NCBI GenBank assembly: GCA_000263395.1
Contig: AJXE01000002.1
Location: 1-64,000, forward strand
Direction: 5' to 3'
Origin: Stutzerimonas stutzeri TS44
Lineage (GTDB): Bacteria; Pseudomonadota; Gammaproteobacteria; Pseudomonadales; Pseudomonadaceae
DNA: 64,000 bases
The position numbers and the translations under genes were made by a program. This document shows, one piece after another, positions 7,728 through 17,548 of the stretch (within the stretch, counting starts at the first letter, position 1; every line of letters starts with the position of its first letter). The notes beneath the pieces are model-generated. The model did no database searches. It saw only the letters and a program-made list of their open reading frames with translations, and had not been told where the DNA came from.

Positions 7728-10411
7728 GGGGTCTCCTCGTTCGTTCCATCGGCGGGCTCGTACACCAGCCCGAGCAGATCATCCAGCCGCAACCGGAGGC
7801 CATCCTGCGCATAACGCCCCTGCTGCAGGGGCAGCGGATAGCAGTTTCGCAGCAGTGGATGCTCAAACGCAGCGGGCAGTTGGTCGCACTTCAAGCGCTT
7901 GACCACGGCAGTACGCGAGAGCTTGAGCTGACGGTTGTAGAGACGCCGCGTCAGGGCATCGGTGAGCGGCCTGTCGGGGGCGAAGGCGGATTCGCCGAGC
8001 TGCACGCACCAGCCGCCCTCGACCACCTCCAGCGGGATCAGGGTGATGGACTCGGCGCCCAGGCGGGTCTTGTTCTCCAACCCGACGCCCTCGCCCTCCT
8101 CGCTGCCGCGCGGCTTGCCGTTGTAGGCACGCTGCGGCTCCTCAGCCGGATCGATGGCGATGGTGAAGGACTCGCGGCGCTCCTTCTGTATCCGCGCCAG
8201 GTATTCGCCGTAGGACTCGATCTCGATACGCTCGCGCGCCGCCGCCTCCAGGTCAGCCGGCAGCGGTTCGTCGCCATACACCGCCTGCACCAGGCGGTCG
8301 ATATCGGACGGCAGTACCAGGCGGCTTTCATGACGCAACAGTGCCCAGGTACGCAGCAGGATGTAGGCGTCGTAGACGTAGCCCCAGGCGGTTTCCTTGA
8401 GTTCGGGCAGGTCATCGGCCCACAAACCGGCCACCCACAGGCAGGCCTCGACGTGCTGGACAGGGCGCTCACGCACATGCCGATGCAGGCGCCCGGCGCG
8501 CTGCAGCAACAGGTCCACCGGCGCCAGATCGCTGAGCATGAAGTCGAAGTCGATGTCCAGGGACTGTTCGGCCACCTGGGTGGCGATCATCAGCGCCCGC
8601 GGCGGCCGCTCGCCCTGCTCGCCAAAGGCGGCAAGCACCTGGCGTTCGCGCTCGGCGCGCTGGTCGGCGGGGAAGCGGGCATGGAACAGCAGCAATGGCA
8701 CCTGCTCGCCTAGGCGCTGGTGTAATACCGCGTAGAGTTTCTGCGCGCGATCGACGGTGTTGACGATCAAGGCGCCGCAACCACCGTGCTCAAGCAGATC
8801 GATGGCCTGTTCGGCCAACGTGTCGAGACTTTCGTCGAGGCCGGCCAGGCGGATCGGCGCCAGCGGCCGGGCGCCGAACTGTTCGCCACGCACACCGCGT
8901 TCGTCGGCAAGCAGCAGGCGCGGATAGGCCAGTTCGGGCACTTCCGTCTCTGCTACCCCCCAGGCCCGCAGCAGTTCGGCGCGCCGCGCCAGCGGCAGGG
9001 TCGCACTCATCAGCACCACCGAGCAGCCCAGTGCCCGCAGCCAGCGCAGCAGCGCGGCGATCAGGCCGGAGGTGTAGGTGTCATAGGCATGCACCTCGTC
9101 GAGCACCACCACACGATTGCCCAGCCCCCACAGCCGCACGAAGTGATGCTTGACGTTGAGCGCGGCGAACAGCGCCTGGTCGACGGTGCCGACGCCGTAA
9201 GGGGACAGCAGCGGGCGCTTGCGCTGGGAAAACCAGGCCGAGGCCGAGAGGCTTTCCTGTCGCGAGTGGTCGATGCCGCACAGATGCAGCACGTCCTCGT
9301 TCATCGCCGCGCCGCCATGCACCAGTTGCACATCCAGCGGGCCGTCGGCGAACTGTTCGAGGAAAGTTAGCGCGCGCTGGAACAGCGCATTACCCGTGGC
9401 CTGGGTCGGCAGCGCGACATACAGGCCGCGATGGTCATTGGCGGCCTGCAGACGCAAGTGGGCCAGGAAAGCCAGCTCGGTCTTGCCCTCGCCCATCGGC
9501 GCTTCCACCAGCAGCAGCGCCGGCCCCCGCACCTCACGCAGCAGTTGATCACCCGCATGCTGCAACGGACGCGCGGTCAACCCCGGACGGCCGACGATGC
9601 GCGCCAGCAGTCCGTCGGTATCCGACGCCTGCCTCAACAGGGGACGATATCGGTGCCAGCCGATCTGCCTCAGCGCCACCTGCGCCAGCTCGCAGGCATT
9701 GCGGTGATAGTCGCCCAGCGCATCGAAGCCACGCTCGCCGAGGGCAAACCATTCGGGGTTGGAGGCGATCCAGTCGGCCGTGCTGGTCAGCCCGGCCAGC
9801 CAGTTCACTGCCGCCAGCGACAGTTCGTCGAGTACCGGCGACCCTTCGGGCGCCAAAGTCTGCCAATAGCCACTCAGGATATCTTCACGCGCCTGCGCCC
9901 AATCGGCCGGCTCGTTGAGCGGCTTGCCCTGATCCATTTCCGCGGGCAGAAAGTGATAGCCGTGATGCGCGCTGACGGCCTGCACGACATGGCGCAGCCA
10001 GCCGGCTTCGGCCTCCGTCAGCCCATGGAGGGCTCTGTCGAGCAGCGCAGCGGTTGCCAGATCGTGACGATCCCGAGCGCAGGCGCTCGCCGGAAATGCC
10101 AGCCCCTGAGCCAAATCGGCCTGCATGCCTTCCGGCCACTTCGCCTGGAAGCCGGGGATGGCCTTGCCGAAATCGTGCAGCCCTGCAAGGGCTGCAACCC
10201 AGCGCCCGACCTGCGAGACCTCGAGCCCTGACTGTTTTGCCAGCCAGATGCGTGTGGAGGCAGGCTCGAAGGCGAGCAGCGTCTCGGCCACCGCGGCAAC
10301 ATCGAGCAAGTGAGCCAGCAGGCCATGCCCGCCTCGCTCGCCACTCTTGGCCCATATCGCTCGGGCGGGGGCAGACAGCTCGGAATAGGCATGTGCGGGC
10401 TTTCGGTCCAT
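7724..10411 (-). CDS. cas3: Cas3, CRISPR helicase-nuclease
   Basis: 895 residues from the ATG at 10411, which has AAGGA about 8 bases upstream; a GTG 21 bases earlier lacks such a site. Cas3 is recruited to Cascade-bound DNA, nicks it and degrades it 3' to 5'. The N-terminal HD nuclease domain shows GLHDFGKAIPGFQ around residue 85. The superfamily 2 helicase follows, with Walker A (PMGEGKT), DEVH box (VVLDEVHAYD), SAT motif (VLMSATLP) and motif VI (QRAGRLHRH). It is the first gene of the cas operon, and all genes through cas2 are spaced tightly enough to be one transcript. Confidence 0.98.
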   Translation of the reverse strand: MDRKPAHAYSELSAPARAIWAKSGERGGHGLLAHLLDVAAVAETLLAFEPASTRIWLAKQSGLEVSQVGRWVAALAGLHDFGKAIPGFQAKWPEGMQADLAQGLAFPASACARDRHDLATAALLDRALHGLTEAEAGWLRHVVQAVSAHHGYHFLPAEMDQGKPLNEPADWAQAREDILSGYWQTLAPEGSPVLDELSLAAVNWLAGLTSTADWIASNPEWFALGERGFDALGDYHRNACELAQVALRQIGWHRYRPLLRQASDTDGLLARIVGRPGLTARPLQHAGDQLLREVRGPALLLVEAPMGEGKTELAFLAHLRLQAANDHRGLYVALPTQATGNALFQRALTFLEQFADGPLDVQLVHGGAAMNEDVLHLCGIDHSRQESLSASAWFSQRKRPLLSPYGVGTVDQALFAALNVKHHFVRLWGLGNRVVVLDEVHAYDTYTSGLIAALLRWLRALGCSVVLMSATLPLARRAELLRAWGVAETEVPELAYPRLLLADERGVRGEQFGARPLAPIRLAGLDESLDTLAEQAIDLLEHGGCGALIVNTVDRAQKLYAVLHQRLGEQVPLLLFHARFPADQRAERERQVLAAFGEQGERPPRALMIATQVAEQSLDIDFDFMLSDLAPVDLLLQRAGRLHRHVRERPVQHVEACLWVAGLWADDLPELKETAWGYVYDAYILLRTWALLRHESRLVLPSDIDRLVQAVYGDEPLPADLEAAARERIEIESYGEYLARIQKERRESFTIAIDPAEEPQRAYNGKPRGSEEGEGVGLENKTRLGAESITLIPLEVVEGGWCVQLGESAFAPDRPLTDALTRRLYNRQLKLSRTAVVKRLKCDQLPAAFEHPLLRNCYPLPLQQGRYAQDGLRLRLDDLLGLVYEPADGTNEETP

Positions 10412-10595
10412 GAAACATCCTTGTCTTTCCACGCGGGTGGCGAATGGCCTTCATCCTAGGCCCAACCCTCCGCGCTCCGACAGACTGAATGTATTCACAG
10501 GTAAAGTTTTCGTGCAGGCACCCGTTGCCCAATCGTGCCGGCCTGCTTCAGAAGGCGGTCAGCCAATCTTGCCTCCGCGCAGAACTGCGACCGGC
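10412..10595 (-). promoter_or_regulatory. Upstream region of cas operon with LexA-like box
   Basis: This 184-bp gap between aidB and cas3 must hold the cas promoter unless transcription reads through from aidB. At 10485-10500 the minus strand reads CTGTGAATACATTCAG, which matches the gammaproteobacterial LexA core CTGT-N8-ACAG at 7 of 8 positions and contains the inverted repeat TGAAT-N2-ATTCA. It lies 74 bases before the cas3 ATG, a normal operator distance. I found no good -35/-10 pair. The LexA reading is an inference. Confidence 0.45.
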
Positions 10596-12242
10596 TCAGG
10601 CCATCTGTGGTGCTGCACGTCCGAGCAGACCCGCCACATCCACCCCACGCGACAACGTGCCATAAACGCGCCCACGCCCCTCCAGTCGGCTGGCGATGAA
10701 GGCGTCACTGACCGCCGCGTTGCCGGCTTCCAGCAGCAGTTTGGCCTGCAGGGCGACGGCGATATCTTCGGTGAGCTGGCGGGCGCGGTACTGGACGTCT
10801 TCGGGGTCGTGGAGGTCGCGTTGCAGGCGCTGGACATGCGCGGCCAGACGCGCGTCGCCGTGGCTGTCGGCCAGTTCGGCGAACAGCACGTCGAGCACGC
10901 CGGTCTCCCTGGACAGCGCACGCAGCACGTCCAGGCACTGCACGTTGCCGGAGCCTTCCCAGATGGAGTTGACCGGCGCTTCGCGGTACAGGCGCGGCAG
11001 GATGGTTTCCTCGACGTAGCCAGCGCCGCCGAGGCATTCGCTGGCCTCGGCGATCATGTCCGGGGCGCGTTTGCAGATCCAGTACTTGCCGATGGCCGTG
11101 ACCAGGCGGGCGAACTTGTCTTCACGCTCGTCATGGCGATTGTCCTGCGCGCGGCCCATGCGCAGCGTCAGCGCCAGCGCGGCTTCGCTCTCCAGCGCGA
11201 GGTCGGCCAGCACGTTGCGCATCAGCGGCTGCTCGATCAGCGCACGCCCGCCGACATGCCGGTAGGTGCAGTGATGCAGGGCCTGGGTCAGCGCCTGCCG
11301 CATCAGCGAGCTGGAGCCGATCATGCAGTCGAAACGCGTCGAGGCGACCATCTCGATGATGGTCGGCACGCCGCGCCCGTCCTCGCCGACCATCCAGGCC
11401 AGCGCACCGCGGTACTCCACCTCGCTGGAGGCGTTGGCCCAGTTGCCGAGCTTGTTCTTCAGTCGCTGGACATAGAGCTGGTTGCGCGTGCCGTCCGGGC
11501 GATGGCGCGGCAGCAGGAAGCACGACAGGCCCTTGTCGGTCTGCGCCAGGGTGAGGAAGGCATCGCACATCGGCGCCGAGCAGAACCACTTGTGGCCGAC
11601 CAGTTCGTAGGGCTGGCCGGGGCCGCCGGCACCGACCGGAAACGCGCGGGTGCTGTTGGCGCGCACGTCGGTGCCGCCCTGTTTTTCGGTCATGGCCATG
11701 CCGATGGTGACGCCGGCCTTCTGCTCCATCGGCAGGTTGCGCGGGTCGTACTCGGTGGCGAGGATTTTCGGCAACCAGCGCTCGGCGAGATCCGGCTGCA
11801 AGCGCAGCGCCGGCACGCTGGCGTAGGTCATGGTCAGCGGGCAGCTGCTGCCCGCCTCGGCCTGATTGTGCAGATACATCAGCGCGGCGCGCGCCACCTG
11901 CGCACCGGGCTGCGGAGCGGTCCAGGGCAACGACGGAATGCCGTGGGCGATAGCCGCGCGCATCAGCTCGTGATAGGCCGGGTGAAATTCCACCACATCG
12001 ATGCGATGGCCGTAGCGGTCGTGCGTGCGCAGCACCGGCCGGTTTTCGTTGGCGAGAAAGCCCGCCGCCATCAACGGTCCGCCGGCAAGCGCGCCGTAGG
12101 CGTCCAGCCGGGCATCGGCCCAACCAGCGTCGAAGCGCTGCACCCACTGCCGCAGCGGCAGGTCGATGCGATAGAGATTGGCGCCGTCGAGCGGCGGCAC
12201 CTGATTGGTCACCTCATGGGTTTCGGCTGGCGGCAGGTTCAT
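10596..12242 (-). CDS. aidB: AidB-type acyl-CoA dehydrogenase family protein
   Basis: 548 residues, equal to the AidB branch of flavin acyl-CoA dehydrogenases (E. coli AidB 541). AidB binds FAD and DNA, is induced by alkylation, and is thought to protect DNA from alkylating agents; residual isovaleryl-CoA dehydrogenase activity is reported. Family segments present are VTIGMAMTEKQGGTDVRAN, HKWFCSAPMCDAFL, CLGGAGYVEE and the substrate-channel region NSIWEGSGNVQCLDVLRAL. It lies between the histidine kinase and the cas operon on the same strand. No Ada-type site is recognisable upstream. Confidence 0.9.
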   Translation of the reverse strand: MNLPPAETHEVTNQVPPLDGANLYRIDLPLRQWVQRFDAGWADARLDAYGALAGGPLMAAGFLANENRPVLRTHDRYGHRIDVVEFHPAYHELMRAAIAHGIPSLPWTAPQPGAQVARAALMYLHNQAEAGSSCPLTMTYASVPALRLQPDLAERWLPKILATEYDPRNLPMEQKAGVTIGMAMTEKQGGTDVRANSTRAFPVGAGGPGQPYELVGHKWFCSAPMCDAFLTLAQTDKGLSCFLLPRHRPDGTRNQLYVQRLKNKLGNWANASSEVEYRGALAWMVGEDGRGVPTIIEMVASTRFDCMIGSSSLMRQALTQALHHCTYRHVGGRALIEQPLMRNVLADLALESEAALALTLRMGRAQDNRHDEREDKFARLVTAIGKYWICKRAPDMIAEASECLGGAGYVEETILPRLYREAPVNSIWEGSGNVQCLDVLRALSRETGVLDVLFAELADSHGDARLAAHVQRLQRDLHDPEDVQYRARQLTEDIAVALQAKLLLEAGNAAVSDAFIASRLEGRGRVYGTLSRGVDVAGLLGRAAPQMA

Positions 12243-12389
12243 CGTGCATTCCTCGATCTGGTGACGGCACGGCTCGCTGACAGGCCGAGCGCGCTTCTAT
12301 GCAGGCGCCCTCAGGCGCGCTTGCTCAGCGGGAAGTGAAGCACGTCGATGGCGTGGCCGAGGCGCGGTATCGGCCAAAAGCGCCGCGTC

Positions 12390-14375
12390 TCAGGCAATCG
12401 AGCCGGACGGCGCGACCGGGCTGTGCTGCGATGTCGGCAGGCCCAGCGCCAGGCGCAGACGGAAACAGCTGCCGCAGCCCGGCTGCGACCGGTGGTCGAG
12501 CTGACCATCGAGCAGCGCGGCGAGCCGCCGGCTGATCGCCAGGCCGATGCCGAGGCCGCCGTAACGGCGCGTCAGCGAGGCGTCCAGCTGGCGGAACTGC
12601 TGATACAACGACGCATCGGCGGCCGCCCCGAAGCCGATGCCGGTGTCGATCACCTCGAACTGCAGCGGCAGTTGCAACGTGGCCTCGCCGGCCGGACTGA
12701 CGCGCAGGGTGACACTGCCGGCGCTGGTGAACTTGATCGCGTTGTCCAGCAGATGACCGATGATCAGCGCGAGCTTCGGCGCATCGCCGAGCAGCCGATC
12801 GGGCAGCGCGCCGTCCAGCTCGACGGCAAACGCCAATCCCTTTTCGCCGGCCTTCGCGGCAAAGCGCTGCTTCAGGGTCTGGCTCCATTCATGCAGACTG
12901 AACGGCGCCCAAGCGGGCTGCAGCTTGCCGGCACGCAGCTCGCTGAGCAGCAGGATATCGTTGACCAAGCGCAGCATGTCGCGCGACGACTCGGTGGCGA
13001 TGCGCTGGTATTCGTCGCGCTCTTCGGGCGTCTGCGAGCCCGGCAGCAGCTCCAGTGCGCCCATCACGCCGATCATCGGTGTGCGCAGTTCGTGGCTGAT
13101 GTTGGAGAGGAATTCGTCCTTGAAGCGGTTGCTTTCCGCCAACTCGCGGTTGAGTTGCTCAAGCCCGGCGCGCGATGCTTCGAGCAGGCTGGCGCGTTCG
13201 TCCTTGAGCACATTGATGCGGTCGGCCAGCGCCATCGACAGCAGCACCACCTCCAGCGCCGCGCCGATCTGGCTGGCGTACATCGTCAGGAAGGTGTTGG
13301 GCAGATAGCCCAGCACCATCAGCGTGTTGATCTGCCCACCGATCAGCAGCGCGCTCCAGGCGAAGATGAAGTAGCGCGCCATACGCATGCCGCGCCACCA
13401 CGCCGCCAGGCCCGCGGCGAACACCGCCAGGGTGAACAGCAATGCCATGATCGTCGCCAGGCGCAGCGACACCCCATAGTCGGTCAGCAGCGCCAGCGTC
13501 ATCACCAGCGCACCGAGTCCCATCATCAGCCACAGCAGGCGGTCGACCCACGGGCTGTGCTCGGCCGTGCGCAGGAAGCTGCGCGTGAACTGGCAGCCGA
13601 ACAGGCCGGCCGCGCCGATCAGCAACGGCGTGGCGACGTTCGCCCACCAGGGATGGTCCGGCCAGAAATACTGCACCGCGGCGCCGTTGACCGACAGCTG
13701 ATAGAGGCCGAACGAGGCGATATAGAGGATGTAGTACAGGTAGCTGCGATCGCGGATGCTGACGTAGAGGAGCAGGTTGTAGACCAGCATCGCCAGCAGC
13801 ACGCCATAGATCAGCCCCAGCGCATAGATGTGCCCGGGCCGCTCTTCGAGATAGGCCTGCACGCTCCACAGCGTCAGCGGAACCTGGATCGAACCCTGAC
13901 TCTGCACTCGCAGATAGAAGCGCTGCGGCTGGTCCGGCGGCAGTTCCAGCTCGAACAGGTAGTTGCCCTGCCCGATCTCGCGACTGGCCCACGGCAGCGT
14001 ATCGCCAGTGGGCTGCGCGGCAAGGTAGCCGCCGCGGCCATCGGGCCGGTAAAGCTCGACACGATCAAGCGGCGGATAGCCCAGCTCCAGCAGCCAGCGC
14101 TGCGGCTGATCCGGGTTCGTGGGCCGGTAGTGCAGATCGACGCGGATCCAGTAGGCCGCACGCGAGTAACCGCCATTGAATACGGCGGCCTCGTGCCGGC
14201 GAAACGCCCCGGCGAAATCGGCGGCGCTGACCTGCTCGATGGTCGCCGTGCCGTGCGGGTCCTCATGGATGTCCATGAGCGAGCCCAGCGGCACGCGGCG
14301 GGCATGCTCATCGAATTCGGCGGCCCCCGCCAGCAACGGCGACAGCGCGAGCAACAACAGAAGAAGAAAGCGCAT
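12390..14375 (-). CDS. 7TMR-DISM membrane sensor histidine kinase
   Basis: 661 residues. A signal peptide (MRFLLLLLLALSPLLAGAAE) is followed by a 7TMR-DISM extracellular beta domain (about 25-165), seven membrane segments (about 180-385), a HisKA helix with the H-box SNISHELRTPM (about 430) and a HATPase domain with N-box LLDNAIKF, DTGIGFG and YGGLGIGLAISRR. The signal is unknown, probably a periplasmic carbohydrate-like or cell-surface ligand. There is no C-terminal receiver and no response-regulator gene beside it, so the partner is encoded elsewhere. After its stop, about 90 bp in another frame still look coding. Confidence 0.92.
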   Translation of the reverse strand: MRFLLLLLLALSPLLAGAAEFDEHARRVPLGSLMDIHEDPHGTATIEQVSAADFAGAFRRHEAAVFNGGYSRAAYWIRVDLHYRPTNPDQPQRWLLELGYPPLDRVELYRPDGRGGYLAAQPTGDTLPWASREIGQGNYLFELELPPDQPQRFYLRVQSQGSIQVPLTLWSVQAYLEERPGHIYALGLIYGVLLAMLVYNLLLYVSIRDRSYLYYILYIASFGLYQLSVNGAAVQYFWPDHPWWANVATPLLIGAAGLFGCQFTRSFLRTAEHSPWVDRLLWLMMGLGALVMTLALLTDYGVSLRLATIMALLFTLAVFAAGLAAWWRGMRMARYFIFAWSALLIGGQINTLMVLGYLPNTFLTMYASQIGAALEVVLLSMALADRINVLKDERASLLEASRAGLEQLNRELAESNRFKDEFLSNISHELRTPMIGVMGALELLPGSQTPEERDEYQRIATESSRDMLRLVNDILLLSELRAGKLQPAWAPFSLHEWSQTLKQRFAAKAGEKGLAFAVELDGALPDRLLGDAPKLALIIGHLLDNAIKFTSAGSVTLRVSPAGEATLQLPLQFEVIDTGIGFGAAADASLYQQFRQLDASLTRRYGGLGIGLAISRRLAALLDGQLDHRSQPGCGSCFRLRLALGLPTSQHSPVAPSGSIA

Positions 14376-14556
14376 GTCGTTTCGCTGATGCAGATCGAGG
14401 ACACCACCGACTCGACGCCCGGGCAGCGGTGCGACGGTCGGAGAAAATTATTGAAGTGCCGACAATCTAGCACAGCACTGCGACAATAAACCGCCACCAG
14501 CACGAGCGGCCGTGCCCCGCGCCCGTGCGCATGGTTTGGTGATAAGCTCGCCGGCC

Positions 14557-15351
14557 ATGAAAACGCATACTTCCCGCCCCATCGTCCTCTGTCTCTCCGG
14601 CCACGACCCTGTCGGCGGCGCCGGCCTGCAGGCAGATATCGAGGCCCTGCTCGCCCAGGGCTGCCATGCCGCACCGACCGTTACCGCACTGACCGTGCAG
14701 GACACCGTCGATGTCAGCGACTTTCGCGTGCTCGACCGCGACTGGGTGCTCGCCCAGGCGCACGCGGTGATCGCCGACGTGCCGATCGCCGCCGTCAAGC
14801 TGGGCATGCTCGGCTCGGTGGAGATGGTCGATACCGTGCTCGAAATCATGAGCAAGCTGCCTGGCGTGCCACTGATCTGCGACCCGGTGCTGCGTGCCGG
14901 CGGCGGCGGCGCATTGGGCAAGGATGATGTCGGCTACGCCATGCGCGAACGGCTGTTTCCGATCGCCACCATCGCCACGCCGAACCTGCCCGAAGCACGC
15001 ATCCTCGCCGAACTGCCCGACGGCAGCGCCGACGAATGCGCCGAGCGCCTGCTGCCGCACATCCGCCACCTGCTGATCACCGGCGGCCACGGCGACGAGC
15101 GCGAAGTGCACAACCGCCTGTACAGCCGCGACGGCAGCCGCCATGAATTCACCTGTGCGCGCCTGCCGGGCAGCTACCACGGCTCCGGCTGCACCCTGGC
15201 CAGCACCCTCGCCGGCCGTCTGGCGCTCGGCGAAGGCCTGAGCAGCGCGGTGCAGTCCGCGCTCGATTACACCTGGCGCACCCTGCGCGACGCCGAGGCC
15301 CCGGGCCACGGTCAGTACATCCCGCGGCGCCTGCCGCTGGACCTGGCCTGA
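14557..15351 (+). CDS. thiD: HMP-P kinase ThiD (thiamine synthesis)
   Basis: 264 residues from the ATG at 14557, where the family N-terminus [22 protein letters not shown] begins; the longer open frame adds unrelated residues. ThiD phosphorylates hydroxymethylpyrimidine (phosphate) to the pyrophosphate used by ThiE. Ribokinase-fold features include the GHDPxGGAG nucleotide site, [11 protein letters not shown] and the anion-hole/catalytic segment [12 protein letters not shown] near the C-terminus. thiE follows 14 bp downstream. No thiamine pyrophosphate riboswitch is seen in the 180 bp upstream. Confidence 0.95.
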   Translation: MKTHTSRPIVLCLSGHDPVGGAGLQADIEALLAQGCHAAPTVTALTVQDTVDVSDFRVLDRDWVLAQAHAVIADVPIAAVKLGMLGSVEMVDTVLEIMSKLPGVPLICDPVLRAGGGGALGKDDVGYAMRERLFPIATIATPNLPEARILAELPDGSADECAERLLPHIRHLLITGGHGDEREVHNRLYSRDGSRHEFTCARLPGSYHGSGCTLASTLAGRLALGEGLSSAVQSALDYTWRTLRDAEAPGHGQYIPRRLPLDLA

Positions 15352-15365
15352 GGGGAGCGCTGCGC

Positions 15366-16007
15366 ATGACGGGCACCACCGGACTTCGCGGCCTCTACGC
15401 CATCACCGACAGCCAGCTGCTGGCCGACGGTCGCCTGCTGCCCTATGTCGAAGCCGCACTCAAAGGCGGCGCGCGCCTGCTGCAGTATCGCGACAAGTCC
15501 GCCGAGCCGACCCGTCGCCTGCACGAGGCCGAGGCGCTGCGCGAACTATGCGCCCGCCACGGCGCGCAGCTGATCATCAACGACGACGCCGAGCTGGCGG
15601 CACGCCTGGGTGTCGGCCTGCATCTGGGCCAGGAAGACGGCTCGCTGGCTGCCGCGCGCGCGCTGCTGGGTCCGCGCACGATCATCGGCGCCACCTGCCA
15701 CGCGCAGCTGCCGCTCGCCGAGCAGGCCGTCGCCGAAGGTGCCAGCTACGTCGCCTTCGGCCGCTTCTTCAACTCCAACACCAAGCCCGGCGCGCCGGCT
15801 GCGGATGTCGCACTGCTGCATGCGGCCGGCGAGCGCTTCGGCGTGCCGCTCGCCGCGATCGGCGGCATCACCCTGCAGACCGCACCACAGCTGATAGCCG
15901 CCGGCGCCAGCCTGATCGCGGTGATCCATGCGCTGTTCGCCGCCGACTCCACCGCCGAGGTGCAACGACGCGCCGAGGCGTTCAGCCAACTGTTCAGCCC
16001 ATCCTGA
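15366..16007 (+). CDS. thiE: Thiamine-phosphate synthase ThiE
   Basis: 213 residues. ThiE couples HMP pyrophosphate to the thiazole phosphate, giving thiamine phosphate. The TIM-barrel family motifs are [51 protein letters not shown] and AIGGIT. A GGGGAG ribosome binding site precedes the ATG. It forms a pair with thiD and lies 55 bp before hemL, so the three may be one transcript. Confidence 0.97.
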   Translation: MTGTTGLRGLYAITDSQLLADGRLLPYVEAALKGGARLLQYRDKSAEPTRRLHEAEALRELCARHGAQLIINDDAELAARLGVGLHLGQEDGSLAAARALLGPRTIIGATCHAQLPLAEQAVAEGASYVAFGRFFNSNTKPGAPAADVALLHAAGERFGVPLAAIGGITLQTAPQLIAAGASLIAVIHALFAADSTAEVQRRAEAFSQLFSPS

Positions 16008-16062
16008 TTCCCAACGGCGAGCCGCGCCACGCCGGCCCGCCCTGCCATTCGCGAGGCCCCGC

Positions 16063-17346
16063 ATGTCCCGTTCCGAAACCCTGTTCGCCAGCGCCCAGAC
16101 CCACATTCCCGGCGGCGTCAACTCGCCGGTACGTGCCTTTCGCAGCGTCGGCGGCACCCCGCTGTTCCTCAAGCACGCCGAAGGCGCCTACGTGATCGAC
16201 GAGGACGACAAGCGCTACGTCGACTACGTCGGCTCCTGGGGCCCGATGATCCTCGGCCACAGCCATCCCGAAGTGCTCGACGCGGTACGCCGCCAGCTCG
16301 ACCACGGGCTGTCCTATGGCGCGCCGACGGCGATGGAAACCCAGATGGCCGAGCTGGTCTGCAGCCTGGTGCCGTCGATGGAGATGGTGCGCATGGTCAG
16401 CTCCGGCACCGAGGCGACCATGAGCGCGATCCGCCTGGCGCGCGGCTACACCGGCCGTGACGCGATCATCAAGTTCGAGGGCTGCTACCACGGCCACTCC
16501 GACAGCCTGCTGGTCAAGGCCGGCTCCGGCGCGCTGACCCAGGGTGTGCCCAGCTCGGCCGGCGTGCCGGCGGACTTCGCCAAGCACACCCTGACGCTGG
16601 CCTACAACGACCTCGCCGAAGTCGAGGCCACGCTGAAGGAGAAGGGCGAGCAGGTCGCCTGCATCATCGTCGAGCCGGTGGCCGGCAACATGAACTGCGT
16701 GCCGCCGGCGCCGGGCTTCCTCGAAGGCCTGCGCCGGCTGTGCGACGCGCACGGCGTGGTGCTGATCTTCGACGAAGTGATGACCGGTTTCCGCGTCGCC
16801 CTCGGCGGCGCCCAGGCGCATTTCGGCGTGACGCCGGACCTGTCCACCTTCGGCAAGATCATCGGCGGCGGCATGCCGGTCGGCTGCTTCGGCGGCAAGC
16901 GCGCGATCATGGAATGCGTCGCCCCGCTCGGCCCGGTCTACCAGGCCGGCACGCTGTCGGGTAACCCGCTGGCGATGGCCGCCGGCCTGACCACGCTGAA
17001 GCTGATCAGCCGCCCGGGCTTTCACGCCGAACTGACCGACTACACCAGCCGCATGCTGCAGGGCCTGCAGGAGCGCGCCGATGCCGCCGGCGTCCCGTTC
17101 GTCACCACTCAGGTCGGCGGCATGTTCGGCCTGTACTTCAGCGGCGCCGACGACATCGTCACCTTCGCCGACGTGATGGCCAGCGACGCCGAGCGCTTCA
17201 AGCGCTTCTTCCATCTGATGCTGGACGGCGGCGTCTACCTGGCGCCCAGCGCCTATGAAGCCGGCTTCACCTCCATCGCCCACGGCGATGCCGAGCTGAA
17301 GATCACTCTGGACGCTGCCGAGCGGGCCTTCGCCAGCCTCAAGTGA
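16063..17346 (+). CDS. hemL: Glutamate-1-semialdehyde 2,1-aminomutase
   Basis: 427 residues, the normal length. This PLP enzyme converts glutamate-1-semialdehyde to 5-aminolevulinate in the C5 haem pathway. The start at 16063 gives [26 protein letters not shown], the standard N-terminus; the open frame upstream overlaps thiE and is ignored. The PLP lysine lies in [14 protein letters not shown], with [11 protein letters not shown] upstream and the [16 protein letters not shown] phosphate-binding loop near residue 120. Confidence 0.98.
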   Translation: MSRSETLFASAQTHIPGGVNSPVRAFRSVGGTPLFLKHAEGAYVIDEDDKRYVDYVGSWGPMILGHSHPEVLDAVRRQLDHGLSYGAPTAMETQMAELVCSLVPSMEMVRMVSSGTEATMSAIRLARGYTGRDAIIKFEGCYHGHSDSLLVKAGSGALTQGVPSSAGVPADFAKHTLTLAYNDLAEVEATLKEKGEQVACIIVEPVAGNMNCVPPAPGFLEGLRRLCDAHGVVLIFDEVMTGFRVALGGAQAHFGVTPDLSTFGKIIGGGMPVGCFGGKRAIMECVAPLGPVYQAGTLSGNPLAMAAGLTTLKLISRPGFHAELTDYTSRMLQGLQERADAAGVPFVTTQVGGMFGLYFSGADDIVTFADVMASDAERFKRFFHLMLDGGVYLAPSAYEAGFTSIAHGDAELKITLDAAERAFASLK

Positions 17347-17354
17347 GCCACCGC

Positions 17355-17383
17355 GTGTGGGCAGGACCGCGCCCTGCCCACAC
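17355..17383 (+). terminator. Stem-loop downstream of hemL
   Basis: A perfect 11-bp stem, GTGTGGGCAGG (17355-17365) pairing with CCTGCCCACAC (17373-17383), with a 7-nt loop, begins nine bases after the hemL stop. No T-run follows, so it may be a processing or stability hairpin rather than a true intrinsic terminator. Confidence 0.5.
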
Positions 17384-17453
17384 GGCCCTGGGTGCGTCGC
17401 AGCCCCCCGCTGCGACCTGTGACGGATAAACCGTCGCCGCGGGCGGAAAGGCT

Positions 17454-17482
17454 TTGTAAGGCCGCAGTCACTTATCCATAAT
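17454..17482 (+). promoter_or_regulatory. Candidate sigma-70 promoter for the Sel1-repeat gene
   Basis: TTGTAA (17454-17459) and CATAAT (17477-17482) are separated by 17 bp, matching the -35 and -10 consensus at 4 of 6 and 5 of 6 positions. It lies 67 bp before the ATG at 17549. GTCAC and GTGAC inverted half-sites 11 bp apart overlap the -10, a possible operator. Confidence 0.45.
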
Positions 17483-17548
17483 GTGACCGCCGACGCGTTT
17501 GCGCCGGCCACGTCCGTAAACGCCCTGCTTCTCGAGGCGCCTCGATCC

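Noticed and set aside
10412..10432. Upstream GTG start for cas3
   Set aside because: It has no proper ribosome binding site, while the ATG at 10411 has AAGGA at correct spacing.
12325..12888. Arg/Ala-rich minus-strand frame within the kinase
   Set aside because: It is a frame shadow of the ATPase domain; only its last part after the kinase stop looks coding.
14376..14556. Thiamine pyrophosphate riboswitch before thiD
   Set aside because: None of the conserved THI-box segments is present.
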